This document shows, one piece after another, positions 1 through 7,162 of a stretch of DNA of 7,703 bases. The stretch comes from Bacteroides sp. UBA7333. GTDB taxonomy: Bacteria; Bacteroidota; Bacteroidia; Bacteroidales; Bacteroidaceae. The translations under genes were made by a program, and so were the position numbers. Numbering within the stretch: the first letter of the stretch is position 1; each line of letters starts with the position of its first letter. The notes under the pieces were generated by a model. The model was not told the origin of the DNA and did no database searches. It saw nothing but the letters and a program-made list of their open reading frames with translations. Location of the stretch: contig DKPN01000076.1 of NCBI GenBank assembly GCA_002471195.1, positions 30,238 to 37,940 of the forward strand. The letters are read 5' to 3'.

Positions 1-223
1 CAGGTCGCCATCTGACGATTTAATCTTCACTTGTTTTCTATATCATAAAAGCGGAGCAGATCAAAACTCATAGAGATGATTCTTTTGTGCTACCGTAACG
101 ACTAAGAATAGTTGCAATAGAAGGCTCAGCTCAAGGTGCTGATTTTCGTAGAAGCGGATTGGATGTTTGATTCAAAATGTTTATTTTTACAGAGAACAAA
201 TATCATAAAAATACCGATATCAC

Positions 224-284
224 TAAAGTTATTGACATCGATACTGTAAATTCATAAAAATTCAGTATGTTTGTAATAACTTTA
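224..284. repeat. Nested inverted repeat over the GH2 promoter
   Basis: Outer arms TAAAGTTATT (224-233) and AATAACTTTA (275-284) are perfect 10-bp inverted copies centred on base 254. Inside them, ATACTG (241-246) pairs with CAGTAT (263-268), centred on 254.5, and AATT (249-252) can pair with AATT (259-262). Two or three nested arm pairs sharing one centre are unlikely to be accidental, although A+T richness raises the background. The right half covers the proposed -7 box at 266-273, so the element lies mostly upstream of the expected transcription start. It therefore looks more like a DNA operator for a dimeric or tetrameric regulator than a transcribed hairpin. Which regulator would bind is unknown. 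Confidence 0.55.
266..273 (+). promoter_or_regulatory. Bacteroidota-type -7 box for the GH2 gene
   Basis: TATGTTTG is an exact match to the Bacteroidota -7 consensus TAnnTTTG and lies 37 bases before the ATG at 311. Transcription would start near base 280, giving a leader of about 30 bases. No good -33 TTTG element sits at the expected distance; a TTGACA at 232-237 is 28 bases upstream of the box, which is too far for a standard pair. The weak -33 suggests that an activator may be needed, which fits the dyad that overlaps this site. Confidence 0.55.
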
Positions 285-310
285 ACTGAACAACACTAAT
301 AGAATAGAAA

Positions 311-2815
311 ATGCAAGTGAAAAACAGACAACTTTGGATGTCTTTGATGGGATGTTTTGCTCTTAGTACTTCTCTTTGGGCGCAGCGTACAGAACAGCTT
401 CTTGAAAAGAACTGGAAGTTTACCCGTGAAGACAATCCTGAATTTATTCAACCTACATTTAACGACGCAAAGTGGCAAAATGTGAGAGTACCTCACGATT
501 GGGCTATTTACGGACCATTTAGTGCTCAGAACGACAAGCAAAATGTCGCCATTGCTCAAGACGGACAAAAAGATGCGATGGAACATGCTGGTCGTACAGG
601 CGGACTTCCGTTTGTAGGAGTAGGTTGGTATCGTACCGAATTTGAGTTGCCCGATTTTACAGAAGGAAAGAAAGCTACTGTGATTTTTGACGGAGCAATG
701 AGCCGTGCCAAGGTATATATCAACGGACAAGAAGTAGGCTTTTGGCCATACGGATACAATACATTCCATTTTGATATTACTCCTTACGTTAAGCCGGGAC
801 AAAAGAACACAATGGCGGTTCGCCTTGAAAACATGCCCGAGTCTTCACGTTGGTATCCCGGAGCAGGTATCTACAGAAACGTTCATGTTATCGTAACCGA
901 AGATGCGTATATTCCGGTTTGGGGTACATACGTTACTACACCTGAGGTAAACAAAGACTTTGCGAAAGTAAAGATTCAAACGAAGGTTGCTAAACCTGAA
1001 AACAAAGCATATTCAAACTATACACTCGAAACAGCAATCAAAGCTCCGAATGGAGAAGTGGTAGCTACATCGAAACAACAACTGACCAAGTACGATGGCA
1101 ATGGCGTAGAACAACAGCTTGTTGTTGACAAGCCACAGCTATGGGATCTTGATAATCCGCATTTGTATACAGCAGAAACTAAGTTGTATGAAAACGGAGA
1201 TTTGAAAGACGAATACAACACAACGTTTGGTATTCGAACAGTTCAAATTATCCCGAACCAAGGCTTTTACCTAAACGGTGAAAAGACTGTATTCAAGGGT
1301 GTATGTAATCACCACGATTTGGGTCCGTTGGGCGCAGCTGTAAATGAAGCAGCTATTCGTCGTCAAATTCGTATCATGAAAGATATGGGTTGTAATGCTA
1401 TTCGTACGTCGCACAACATGCCGGCACCAGAGCTTGTAAAAGCTTGCGATGAAATGGGTATGATGTTGATGTGTGAGAGTTTCGACGAATGGAAGCAACC
1501 AAAGGTACACAATGGGTACAACCTATTCTTTGATGAGTGGGCAGAAAAAGATATGGTAAACCTTATCCATAATTTCCGCAACAACCCGAGTGTGGTAATG
1601 TGGTGTATCGGAAACGAGGTTCCAGAGCAATATACTGCAAATGGTGAGAAAGTAGCACGCTTCCTTCAAGACATTTGTCATAGAGAAGACCCAACACGTC
1701 CGGTTACGCAAGGTATGGATAATCCGCACGCGGTTATCAATAACAACTTCGCGGCTGTGATGGAAGTTGCAGGTTTCAACTATCGCCCTCATATGTATCC
1801 CGAGAACTATAGCAAACTTCCACAACAAATAATCTTGGGTAGTGAAACTGCCTCTACAGTTAGTTCGCGTGGAGTATATAAATTTCCGGTAGAACGCGTG
1901 GCTATGAAAACCTACGATGATCACCAAAGTTCTTCGTATGATGTAGAACACTGTTCTTGGTCTAACCTTCCTGAGGATGATTTTATCCAGCACGAAGACT
2001 TACCATATTGCATCGGCGAATTTGTTTGGACAGGTTTTGATTACTTAGGTGAGCCAACTCCATATTATACAAACTGGCCAAGTCACAGTTCGTTGTTTGG
2101 TATCGTCGACTTAGCGGGTATCCCAAAAGACCGCTTCTATTTGTATCGAAGCCACTGGAACAAGAAAGAAGAAACTCTTCACGTACTTCCTCACTGGACA
2201 TGGACAGGTCGCGAAGGTGAAGTAACTCCAATCTTTGTATATACAAACTATCCTTCGGCCGAAGTATTTATCAATGGTAAAAGCCAAGGTAAGAAAACAA
2301 AAGATTTGAGTGTGAAGCTTGAAGGTTCATATACTGACGAAGCAAAAGCATCATTTGAACGTCAAAAACGTTACCGCTTGATGTGGATGGATACACGTTA
2401 TGAGCCGGGAACTGTAAAGGTTGTTGCATACGATGAAAATGGTAAAGCAGTAGCTGAAACGGAAGTACACACTGCTGGAAAACCATATAAGATCGAGCTT
2501 TCAGCTGATAGAAACGAAATTCAGGCAGATGGTCGTGATATTTCATTTATCAATGTGAAGGTTGTAGATAAAGATGGCAATTTATGTCCGGATGCTACAA
2601 ACCAAATCCGATTCAAAGTAAAAGGACAAGGTGCGTTTAAAGCTGTTGCTAACGGTAATCCTGTAAGTTTGGAATCGTTCCAAGAGCCTAAGATGAAGGT
2701 GTTTAGTGGTCAACTTACAGCATTGATCCAAAGCTCGGAAGAGAGTGGAGCAATGGAGTTAGAAGCTTCTTCACCAGGATTGAAAAGTGCAAAGATTAAA
2801 GTAGTAACGAAGTAA
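311..2815 (+). CDS. Secreted GH2 beta-galactosidase-type glycoside hydrolase
   Basis: Predicted exported retaining glycoside hydrolase of family 2, 834 residues, probably acting on terminal beta-galactosides in the periplasm or at the cell surface. A signal peptide spans about residues 1-25, ending L-W-A-Q. The domains in order are a sugar-binding jelly roll (about 27-200, with RTGGLPFVGVGWYR at 95-108), an Ig-like domain (about 205-312), the TIM barrel (about 315-615) and C-terminal Ig-like domains resembling DUF4982 (about 635-720) and the family 2 C5 module (about 725-834). The barrel carries NHHD at 333-336, RTSHNMP at 365-371, the acid/base Glu436 in WCIGNE and the probable nucleophile Glu512 in GSETAS. 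GEFVWTGFDYLGEPTPY (569-585) is typical of Bacteroidales members of this family. No Shine-Dalgarno sequence is present; the leader before the ATG is A-rich. Cys15 follows L-M-G, but the hydrophobic stretch before it is short, so a lipoprotein is less likely. Galactosidase rather than glucuronidase or mannosidase is inference. Confidence 0.9.
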   Translation: MQVKNRQLWMSLMGCFALSTSLWAQRTEQLLEKNWKFTREDNPEFIQPTFNDAKWQNVRVPHDWAIYGPFSAQNDKQNVAIAQDGQKDAMEHAGRTGGLPFVGVGWYRTEFELPDFTEGKKATVIFDGAMSRAKVYINGQEVGFWPYGYNTFHFDITPYVKPGQKNTMAVRLENMPESSRWYPGAGIYRNVHVIVTEDAYIPVWGTYVTTPEVNKDFAKVKIQTKVAKPENKAYSNYTLETAIKAPNGEVVATSKQQLTKYDGNGVEQQLVVDKPQLWDLDNPHLYTAETKLYENGDLKDEYNTTFGIRTVQIIPNQGFYLNGEKTVFKGVCNHHDLGPLGAAVNEAAIRRQIRIMKDMGCNAIRTSHNMPAPELVKACDEMGMMLMCESFDEWKQPKVHNGYNLFFDEWAEKDMVNLIHNFRNNPSVVMWCIGNEVPEQYTANGEKVARFLQDICHREDPTRPVTQGMDNPHAVINNNFAAVMEVAGFNYRPHMYPENYSKLPQQIILGSETASTVSSRGVYKFPVERVAMKTYDDHQSSSYDVEHCSWSNLPEDDFIQHEDLPYCIGEFVWTGFDYLGEPTPYYTNWPSHSSLFGIVDLAGIPKDRFYLYRSHWNKKEETLHVLPHWTWTGREGEVTPIFVYTNYPSAEVFINGKSQGKKTKDLSVKLEGSYTDEAKASFERQKRYRLMWMDTRYEPGTVKVVAYDENGKAVAETEVHTAGKPYKIELSADRNEIQADGRDISFINVKVVDKDGNLCPDATNQIRFKVKGQGAFKAVANGNPVSLESFQEPKMKVFSGQLTALIQSSEESGAMELEASSPGLKSAKIKVVTK

Positions 2816-2839
2816 TTCGTTTTACACATATAGTTTAGG

Positions 2840-2876
2840 AAAAGAGGAGATTCGCAATGAATCTCCTCTTTTTTTT
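2840..2876 (+). terminator. Intrinsic terminator of the GH2 gene
   Basis: A perfect 14-bp stem, AAAAGAGGAGATTC (2840-2853) with GAATCTCCTCTTTT (2859-2872), closes a 5-base loop and runs into a tract of eight T (2869-2876). It starts 24 bases after the GH2 stop codon. Read on the minus strand, the same hairpin is followed by only four T, so it would be a weaker terminator for the convergent DUF4476 gene ending at 2893. Confidence 0.9.
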
Positions 2877-2892
2877 ATTCGTACCATATTAT

Positions 2893-3294
2893 TCAAAATT
2901 CATGAATACATGAATTGTCTACAAAATGGATTAACTCGGTTTTCAAATCTTTCGAGTCTAGGTTTTTTGATAATGTAAAGAATGCATGTTTGTCGATACA
3001 CGAATCATAAAGTGAGATAAATGCTTTTAGTTTAGTTTTTTCACAAGTAATAGAAGTAGTCAATTGTCTGATTTCATTTACTGAAAAATAATGTTGAGTA
3101 GACAATTGTCGTGCTACGCTTAGCTTTTGCTCATCCGTATCTGTGTCGTTTATTGCAGCATACGGATCATCGGATAAATGTTCTGATACAATGCATTCAG
3201 AAGTTTCAGTATAATGTGCTCCTTCAATTGTACTTGCATTTGCTGCAGTCATTAGCAAGAATGAGCCGAAAAGTGCCAAGAACGTTTTAGTCAT
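2893..3294 (-). CDS. Exported DUF4476-type small protein
   Basis: A 133-residue protein of unknown function. Residues 1-20 form a signal peptide (hydrophobic FLALFGSFLLM, then A-N-A before Ser21), so the mature form should be periplasmic or exported. Residues about 58-130 resemble the DUF4476 domain common in Bacteroidota: a helical repeat with 'hyFsvNEIRQLttsI', 'KLKAFISLYDSCIDK' and 'LKTELIHFVDN'. A linker rich in Asp and Thr (about 41-55) separates the signal region from the domain. The mature protein has four cysteines (34, 84, 99, 129), allowing two disulfides after export. The gene converges on the GH2 gene and diverges from the ketopantoate reductase gene. No convincing -7 box was found upstream. 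The domain assignment is from memory of the pattern, and no biochemical role is known to me. Confidence 0.75.
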   Translation of the reverse strand: MTKTFLALFGSFLLMTAANASTIEGAHYTETSECIVSEHLSDDPYAAINDTDTDEQKLSVARQLSTQHYFSVNEIRQLTTSITCEKTKLKAFISLYDSCIDKHAFFTLSKNLDSKDLKTELIHFVDNSCIHEF

Positions 3295-3352
3295 AAAGTA
3301 TTATTTTAAGTTGTTATTGAGACGCATTCATATATTTATAATTTGAAAAATT

Positions 3353-3409
3353 GACAAATTGTTTACTTTGAGACTGAAAGATTTTGTCTTTTTTCTTCAT
3401 CAATTTGTC
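3353..3409. repeat. Inverted repeat between divergent genes
   Basis: GACAAATTG (3353-3361) and CAATTTGTC (3401-3409) are perfect 9-bp inverted copies, with a smaller pair AAAGA (3377-3381) and TCTTT (3387-3391) between them. It lies in the 169-base gap between the divergent DUF4476 and ketopantoate reductase genes, just upstream of the latter's -7 box. In such A+T-rich DNA a 9-bp pair can arise by chance, so a regulatory role is only a suggestion. Confidence 0.3.
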
Positions 3410-3418
3410 TACAAGATC

Positions 3419-3426
3419 TATTTTTG
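3419..3426 (+). promoter_or_regulatory. Probable -7 box of the ketopantoate reductase gene
   Basis: TATTTTTG matches TAnnTTTG exactly and lies 37 bases before the ATG at 3464, the same distance as in the GH2 gene. No -33 TTTG is found at the usual spacing; one at 3404-3407 is only 11 bases upstream. The call rests on the -7 box and its position alone. Confidence 0.45.
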
Positions 3427-3463
3427 CTTTAGAAATACATAAAAGAAGATATATTAGCATTTC

Positions 3464-4375
3464 ATGGAAATTAAATATGCAGTGATTGGTACCGGTGCCA
3501 TTGGTGGATACTATGGATCCAGATTGGCGCAGCACAATAAACAGGTTCATTTCTTATTATACAGTGACTTTGATCATGTGAAAAACAACGGACTCAAAAT
3601 AGAGTCGTGTGACGGCGACTTTGAACTTAATAATCCTAATATATATAACAATGTTGCACATATGCCTCAGTGTGATGTTGTGTTGGTTGCATTGAAGACG
3701 ACTCAAAATGAGGTGCTAAAAGATTATCTTCCTCAGGTTACGCATAGTAAAAGTATTGTTATTCTGATTCAGAACGGACTGGGGGTAGAACGTGATCTTA
3801 CAAACTGGTTGCCAGATCTAGATGTATGTGGAGCATTGGCATTTATCGCAGCAACTAAAATAGGTAAGGGACTTATCAAACATTTAGATTTAGGGCGTAT
3901 TATGATTGGCGCTTATAATTTTGAGAAAAATGAACTGTTGCAACAAGTTATTACCGATTTCAATGAGTCTGGGATTCCTGCAAAGTTGTCAGATGATCTG
4001 CAACGTGCGCGATGGGAGAAACTTGTGTGGAATATAGCCTTTAATGGTCCTACAGTAGTATTGAATTCCTTGACCGATAAACTGATGGAGAATACATCTT
4101 CCCGAAAAATGGTATATGATTTAATGCTCGAAGTTATAAAAGGTGCACAAGCTGTAGGCGTTGCGATAGATGAAACATATGCTGATAAAATGATGGCAAT
4201 GACTGATAAAATGAAGCCGTATGCTCCAAGCATGAAAGTAGATTTCGATCATAAGCGAGCGATGGAAATCAGATATATCTATACTGTGCCTGTGGAAGTA
4301 GCTAAAGCTTCGGGTTATCACATGAAGAAGGTCGAACAGATTGAAGAGCAGCTTCGTTTTATAGCTGAAAGATAG
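3464..4375 (+). CDS. panE: 2-dehydropantoate 2-reductase (ketopantoate reductase)
   Basis: Cytoplasmic enzyme that reduces 2-dehydropantoate to pantoate with NADPH, a step in pantothenate and coenzyme A synthesis. The 303 residues match the usual family length. The N-terminal Rossmann fold opens with YAVIGTGAIGGYYG (5-18), the dinucleotide-binding glycine motif. DVVLVALKTTQ (71-81) and IQNGLGVE (102-109, with Asn104) are typical of the family. The C-terminal helical domain has RWEKLVWN (183-190), with Lys186 as the expected catalytic lysine, then a Ser256 and Glu268 corresponding to substrate-binding Ser and catalytic Glu of the E. coli enzyme. The glutamate is followed by I-R where E. coli has I-D. 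No signal peptide or membrane segment is seen. No panB, panC or panD lies in this window, so it appears to be a single-gene unit. Members of this family sometimes act on other 2-keto acids, so substrate is inferred from the family. Confidence 0.88.
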   Translation: MEIKYAVIGTGAIGGYYGSRLAQHNKQVHFLLYSDFDHVKNNGLKIESCDGDFELNNPNIYNNVAHMPQCDVVLVALKTTQNEVLKDYLPQVTHSKSIVILIQNGLGVERDLTNWLPDLDVCGALAFIAATKIGKGLIKHLDLGRIMIGAYNFEKNELLQQVITDFNESGIPAKLSDDLQRARWEKLVWNIAFNGPTVVLNSLTDKLMENTSSRKMVYDLMLEVIKGAQAVGVAIDETYADKMMAMTDKMKPYAPSMKVDFDHKRAMEIRYIYTVPVEVAKASGYHMKKVEQIEEQLRFIAER

Positions 4376-4387
4376 TATAATAAAAAG

Positions 4388-4438
4388 CCTCTTATCCGAA
4401 TCAATTATATTAAGACTGATTGGGTAAGAGGTTTTTTT
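4388..4438 (+). terminator. Intrinsic terminator, probably bidirectional
   Basis: CCTCTTATCC (4388-4397) plus AATCA (4399-4403) pairs with TGATT (4417-4421) plus GGGTAAGAGG (4422-4431), with one G-T pair and one bulged G, around a 13-base loop. Seven T (4432-4438) follow on the plus strand. Five A (4382-4386) precede the stem, giving five T on the minus strand. It sits between the convergent stops at 4375 and 4455 and can serve both genes. Confidence 0.85.
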
Positions 4439-4454
4439 AGTTTTTACAATAGAC

Positions 4455-5219
4455 TTATCTCTTTGTGTTTATATACTGACGAAGTTGCTGTATTTTATCT
4501 GTATTGATAAAGTCGAAGTTGAGCATTATAAATTGATCCCAAGCTGCTTCGTTGTCGGGACATCCCCACAGTCGTGCCGGAATATTCATTTGATGAGCAT
4601 TGGAAACGAACGTTTCTATGTTTTGCTTATCCGTTTTCGGCATAGCTCCATAGCCAGGCCATTTGGCATGGTTTGCATATGAATCACTAATCATACCGAG
4701 GCGTTCTTGCTGCTTTTTGGTATAACTTCGTTGAGGACGACCGTCGAAAAAGATTATCGAATCATACTTGTTGAAAAGATCTGCCGGAGGTATTGATCCG
4801 CTGATAACTACTTTTACAGCGCCTGGGTTATTGTTGCTATCGAAACAAGCTTTATGTTCTAATAATTGCTTTTCAAGAACAGGAAGTGTGCTTTGATGAT
4901 CGGTCTTTAAATCGATCAATAGTTGCAACGGAGTGCCATCTGAATAAATCTGATTGTTTTGTTTTTGCATCAATTCAACAATCGGATTAAGATAAAGAGC
5001 CTTGAATGTCCGAGCAGAGTCTATCTTTTCCTTGTCGTGTGCAACGTATAATTCTCCGTTTACAAGGAATATATCTGCCTCGATTGAAGCGAATTTATGT
5101 TCGTAGGCTAAATAGAATGGTCTTGCCTGCTCGTAATCATTGTGTGAGTGTAATTTTACTTGTGCCGATATTGAGCAGCAACACCCTAAGAATAAAGAGA
5201 AAAAATGAATTAGCTTCAT
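4455..5219 (-). CDS. Exported PI-PLC/GDPD-superfamily phosphodiesterase-like protein
   Basis: Predicted exported protein of 254 residues with the TIM-barrel signature of the phosphatidylinositol-specific phospholipase C / glycerophosphodiester phosphodiesterase superfamily, closest to the AIM6-like or 'alkaline phosphatase'-annotated bacterial group. Signal peptide about 1-20 ends S-I-S-A-Q. Visible active-site type motifs are HSHNDYE (24-30), SIEADIF (45-51), VAHD (59-62), LLIDLK (100-105) and ARLWGCPD (215-222); these supply the His, Glu and Asp residues expected for acid-base chemistry and a metal ion. I chose the ATG at 5219 because an upstream in-frame ATG at 5309 adds 30 residues that disrupt the signal peptide and overlaps the end of the preceding gene. 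The three consecutive cysteines (13-15) in the signal region are unusual, but the site does not fit a lipobox well. The gene follows the double SGNH esterase on the same strand after 82 bases with no terminator visible, so cotranscription is possible. The true substrate is unknown. Confidence 0.78.
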   Translation of the reverse strand: MKLIHFFSLFLGCCCSISAQVKLHSHNDYEQARPFYLAYEHKFASIEADIFLVNGELYVAHDKEKIDSARTFKALYLNPIVELMQKQNNQIYSDGTPLQLLIDLKTDHQSTLPVLEKQLLEHKACFDSNNNPGAVKVVISGSIPPADLFNKYDSIIFFDGRPQRSYTKKQQERLGMISDSYANHAKWPGYGAMPKTDKQNIETFVSNAHQMNIPARLWGCPDNEAAWDQFIMLNFDFINTDKIQQLRQYINTKR

Positions 5220-5246
5220 GTGTTTGTTTTCTGTTTTTTTACAAGA

Positions 5247-5254
5247 CAAAGTAA
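5247..5254 (-). promoter_or_regulatory. Possible -7 box of the phosphodiesterase-like gene
   Basis: On the minus strand the sequence reads TTACTTTG, one mismatch from TAnnTTTG, 27 bases before the ATG at 5219. No -33 element is clear. The gene could be served by this site, by read-through from the upstream esterase gene, or by both. Confidence 0.3.
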
Positions 5255-5301
5255 TATATAATAGATTGCATTTTGATTTCAGCAGAGTTACGACTATGTG
5301 T

Positions 5302-7044
5302 TTAATCAATAAGTTTTTTGAGCTGAAGTCCTAGCTTTTCGTATCCCTTCTGATTGGGATGAAGCCCGTCTTTAAACCAAGCTTCGTTGATTGTATTGCT
5401 TGTTGAGTTTAATAATACGGTACCAATTTCTGCAAAAGGAATATTGAGACGATTGCATTCAGAATAAAGAAGCGAATTTATGTTTTGTATTCTAGCTTCC
5501 ATTCCTCTTCGGGGAAGTAGTCCTAAAACGGTCAACTTACTTTCGGGTTGTAATATTTTGATCTGTTGTGCTAAGTTGATTATGCCCGTTACAATATCTT
5601 CATTTGTGTCTTCTTCTAAGTTATTTGTGCCGATCTTCAAGAGGATCTGTTTGGCCGAATAGCCCGATAATGCACCATGTTGTACTCTCCAGAGTGCATT
5701 TTCTATCTTATCCCATCCCGAACCCATGTTTAGAACTGTTTTGTTTCCAAATGCTTTTTTCCAACCAACAGTATCTGTCACGATGGGAGCTACGGGCGTT
5801 CCATTCCAGTAGTGTAGAATAGAATTGCCGATAATGATTACTTCCGGAGTTTTTTCTTTAACTTGGCTTAATGTATTTTCATATCGTTCGTTCCATTCAT
5901 AGAGGCCCGGCTCTCGTCGTTGTCGACAAGGTGTGGTTGTTTTAAGTTGTCCTTTTGATAGATTGAGAATAGAGCGAATTGCTTTTTCATATGCTGTTGC
6001 ATATTCAACCATACCAAGGTCGGTGGGATGTACTCCGTCTACAGTCCCATCATTACTCATATTTATATCTTGTTTCGACAAGTAGTAAATATGATCGTAT
6101 TTATCTTTCACTTTGAGAAAAGCAGCATGTTGTTGTTTATTGATGTTTTCGACCTCTTCATTTCTCGATGTAGCGTACAATTGATCAGGATATCCGGCAT
6201 GATCTACAAGTAGAATTGGTGTATTATCTTTTTTACGTATAGATGCAATACTATTTTCGACAAGCGAATCGATCGACAGCTCTTTCTTTCCGATAAGGTT
6301 AGGTAAGTTATCGAGTATAATTAATCTGGCATCAATTGTGTTGATGATATCCAGTACAGCCTTTTCAAGAAAGGCATTCCCCGAAAAACCTAAATTAATG
6401 AATGGCATATCGAGTTGTCGTTGTAAAATGTTGCTCCATGCCATTCCCGGACGTGAAGCACAAGCTCCTTGCGCAATGGATGTTCCGTATACTACGATAG
6501 GAAGTTGATTGCTTCTATTTTCAAACTTAAACTCAGAAGTTTCATCTGTTCCTATTTCCATCCATTTTACACCATTATATAGTGGAAGAAAAAGTGTGAA
6601 CTCGTTACCCTTATTGTGGGTATTGATGTACTCAACTACAGGAAAATTATATGTAATGGTATCACCGAAAGCATATTTGCCGGCACACCAGATTTGTTTG
6701 CCGTTGCAATCGCGCATATATAAATCAATTCCGCTAACACCTGTTGCCGGCATGTGTGGCATAGATAAACTGCCTTTTACTTGATATCGGATTTTTATAT
6801 TTGAAGAGTTGGTGATGAAATTGAAATAGAGTCCGGCTGTATTTTGAGATAAATTCCAAACAGCCTCACGTAGGTTGGCTTGCTCAGAAGGTTGAATACG
6901 TAGAAACGTATTCGCAGCATCGGGAGTAAAACTGTTTCCATTTATAACTGTTTGCTTTTGAATAGCCGGATTATGCCACTGTGTTTGAGCAAATGTACTC
7001 GATGCAAGGAGTGAATAGAATAAGAAATGTAGTGTTCTGTTCAT
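5302..7044 (-). CDS. Exported esterase with GxDLY domain and two tandem SGNH hydrolase domains
   Basis: A 580-residue predicted exported carbohydrate esterase. Signal peptide 1-20 (hydrophobic LHFLFYSLLASS, ending F-A-Q). Residues about 21-178 form a beta-rich N-terminal domain with the diagnostic GIDLY at 105-109. The first SGNH domain (about 180-362) has block I VYGTSIAQGA with Ser189, block II NLGFSGN (217-223), LDNLPN (244-249) and block V DGVHP with Asp336 and His339. The second SGNH domain (about 400-580) has IIGNSI with Ser408, NMGSGWD (439-445), IGTNN (471-475) and DGLHPNQKGY with Asp559 and His562. Both domains keep a complete Ser-Asp-His set, so both may be active. The reaction is probably removal of acetyl or other acyl groups from sugars. 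From memory, two-domain sialate O-acetylesterases of Bacteroidales (for example NanS of Tannerella forsythia) are the characterised proteins to compare first. The ATG at 7044 is preferred to one at 7071, which lies inside the promoter. Confidence 0.85.
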   Translation of the reverse strand: MNRTLHFLFYSLLASSTFAQTQWHNPAIQKQTVINGNSFTPDAANTFLRIQPSEQANLREAVWNLSQNTAGLYFNFITNSSNIKIRYQVKGSLSMPHMPATGVSGIDLYMRDCNGKQIWCAGKYAFGDTITYNFPVVEYINTHNKGNEFTLFLPLYNGVKWMEIGTDETSEFKFENRSNQLPIVVYGTSIAQGACASRPGMAWSNILQRQLDMPFINLGFSGNAFLEKAVLDIINTIDARLIILDNLPNLIGKKELSIDSLVENSIASIRKKDNTPILLVDHAGYPDQLYATSRNEEVENINKQQHAAFLKVKDKYDHIYYLSKQDINMSNDGTVDGVHPTDLGMVEYATAYEKAIRSILNLSKGQLKTTTPCRQRREPGLYEWNERYENTLSQVKEKTPEVIIIGNSILHYWNGTPVAPIVTDTVGWKKAFGNKTVLNMGSGWDKIENALWRVQHGALSGYSAKQILLKIGTNNLEEDTNEDIVTGIINLAQQIKILQPESKLTVLGLLPRRGMEARIQNINSLLYSECNRLNIPFAEIGTVLLNSTSNTINEAWFKDGLHPNQKGYEKLGLQLKKLID

Positions 7045-7068
7045 GGTTGATATCGTTGTGTTTAATAG

Positions 7069-7076
7069 CAAAGATA
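7069..7076 (-). promoter_or_regulatory. Bacteroidota-type -7 box of the SGNH esterase gene
   Basis: The minus strand reads TATCTTTG, an exact TAnnTTTG, 24 bases before the ATG at 7044. A TTCG 17 bases upstream (plus-strand 7094-7097) is one base from the -33 TTTG. The expected transcript start is near 7062, which rules against the in-frame ATG at 7071. Confidence 0.6.
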
Positions 7077-7122
7077 GATAAATTATATTTTAACGAAGAG
7101 ATTGGATGATCTTGTATTTATG

Positions 7123-7130
7123 TAACTTTG
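7123..7130 (+). promoter_or_regulatory. Bacteroidota-type -7 box of the GH31-like gene
   Basis: TAACTTTG is an exact TAnnTTTG, with TTGG at 7102-7105 as a -33 candidate, again 17 bases away. Transcription would start near 7137, which makes the ATG at 7142 almost leaderless and favours 7163 or 7178 as the start codon. Confidence 0.6.
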
Positions 7131-7162
7131 CTTTGAAAAAGATGATTGCCAATATTGTAATC

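Larger units (their letters stand above)
1..310. other. Intergenic region upstream of the GH2 gene
   Basis: I see no gene here that can be supported. All three forward frames meet a stop within the first 73 bases, so a gene ending at the left edge is possible but could not be identified. On the reverse strand one frame stays open from about base 30 leftward and would read V-K-I-K-S-S-D-G-D-L from a GTG, which is too short to call. The region is A+T-rich from about base 160 onward and contains the octamer TCATAAAA three times (43-50, 203-210, 252-259). The last 90 bases hold the promoter and the nested inverted repeat listed separately. No tRNA or riboswitch pattern was recognised. Confidence 0.6.

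Noticed and set aside
1..72. Possible gene tails or a reverse gene start at the left edge, including a reverse GTG reading V-K-I-K-S-S-D-G-D-L
   Set aside because: Ten to twenty-three residues are not enough to recognise anything, and several frames are equally open at the edge.
43..259. Three copies of TCATAAAA as a possible iteron or regulator array
   Set aside because: Spacing is irregular (160 and 49 bases) and such octamers are common in A+T-rich intergenic DNA.
232..260. A sigma-70-like TTGACA (232-237) with TAAAAA (255-260) 17 bases later
   Set aside because: The -10 half is poor and the exact TAnnTTTG at 266-273 fits the taxon better; TTGACA may simply be part of the dyad region.
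296..802. A 168-codon open frame on the minus strand
   Set aside because: It lies opposite the well-supported GH2 gene, has no family resemblance and arises from that gene's codon composition.
1523..1993. A 156-codon open frame on the minus strand
   Set aside because: It is entirely antisense to the GH2 catalytic domain and its translation looks like a random shadow sequence.
3314..3460. A 48-codon minus-strand frame beginning M-L-I-Y-L-L-L, with its ATG three bases from the ketopantoate reductase start
   Set aside because: No promoter or ribosome site was found, its open length is unremarkable for A+T-rich DNA, and it would be transcribed through the opposing promoter. It could be revisited if conserved.
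5220..5309. An N-terminal extension of the phosphodiesterase-like protein from the ATG at 5309
   Set aside because: It would bury the signal peptide behind 30 residues, overlap the end of the esterase gene and lie upstream of the possible -7 box.
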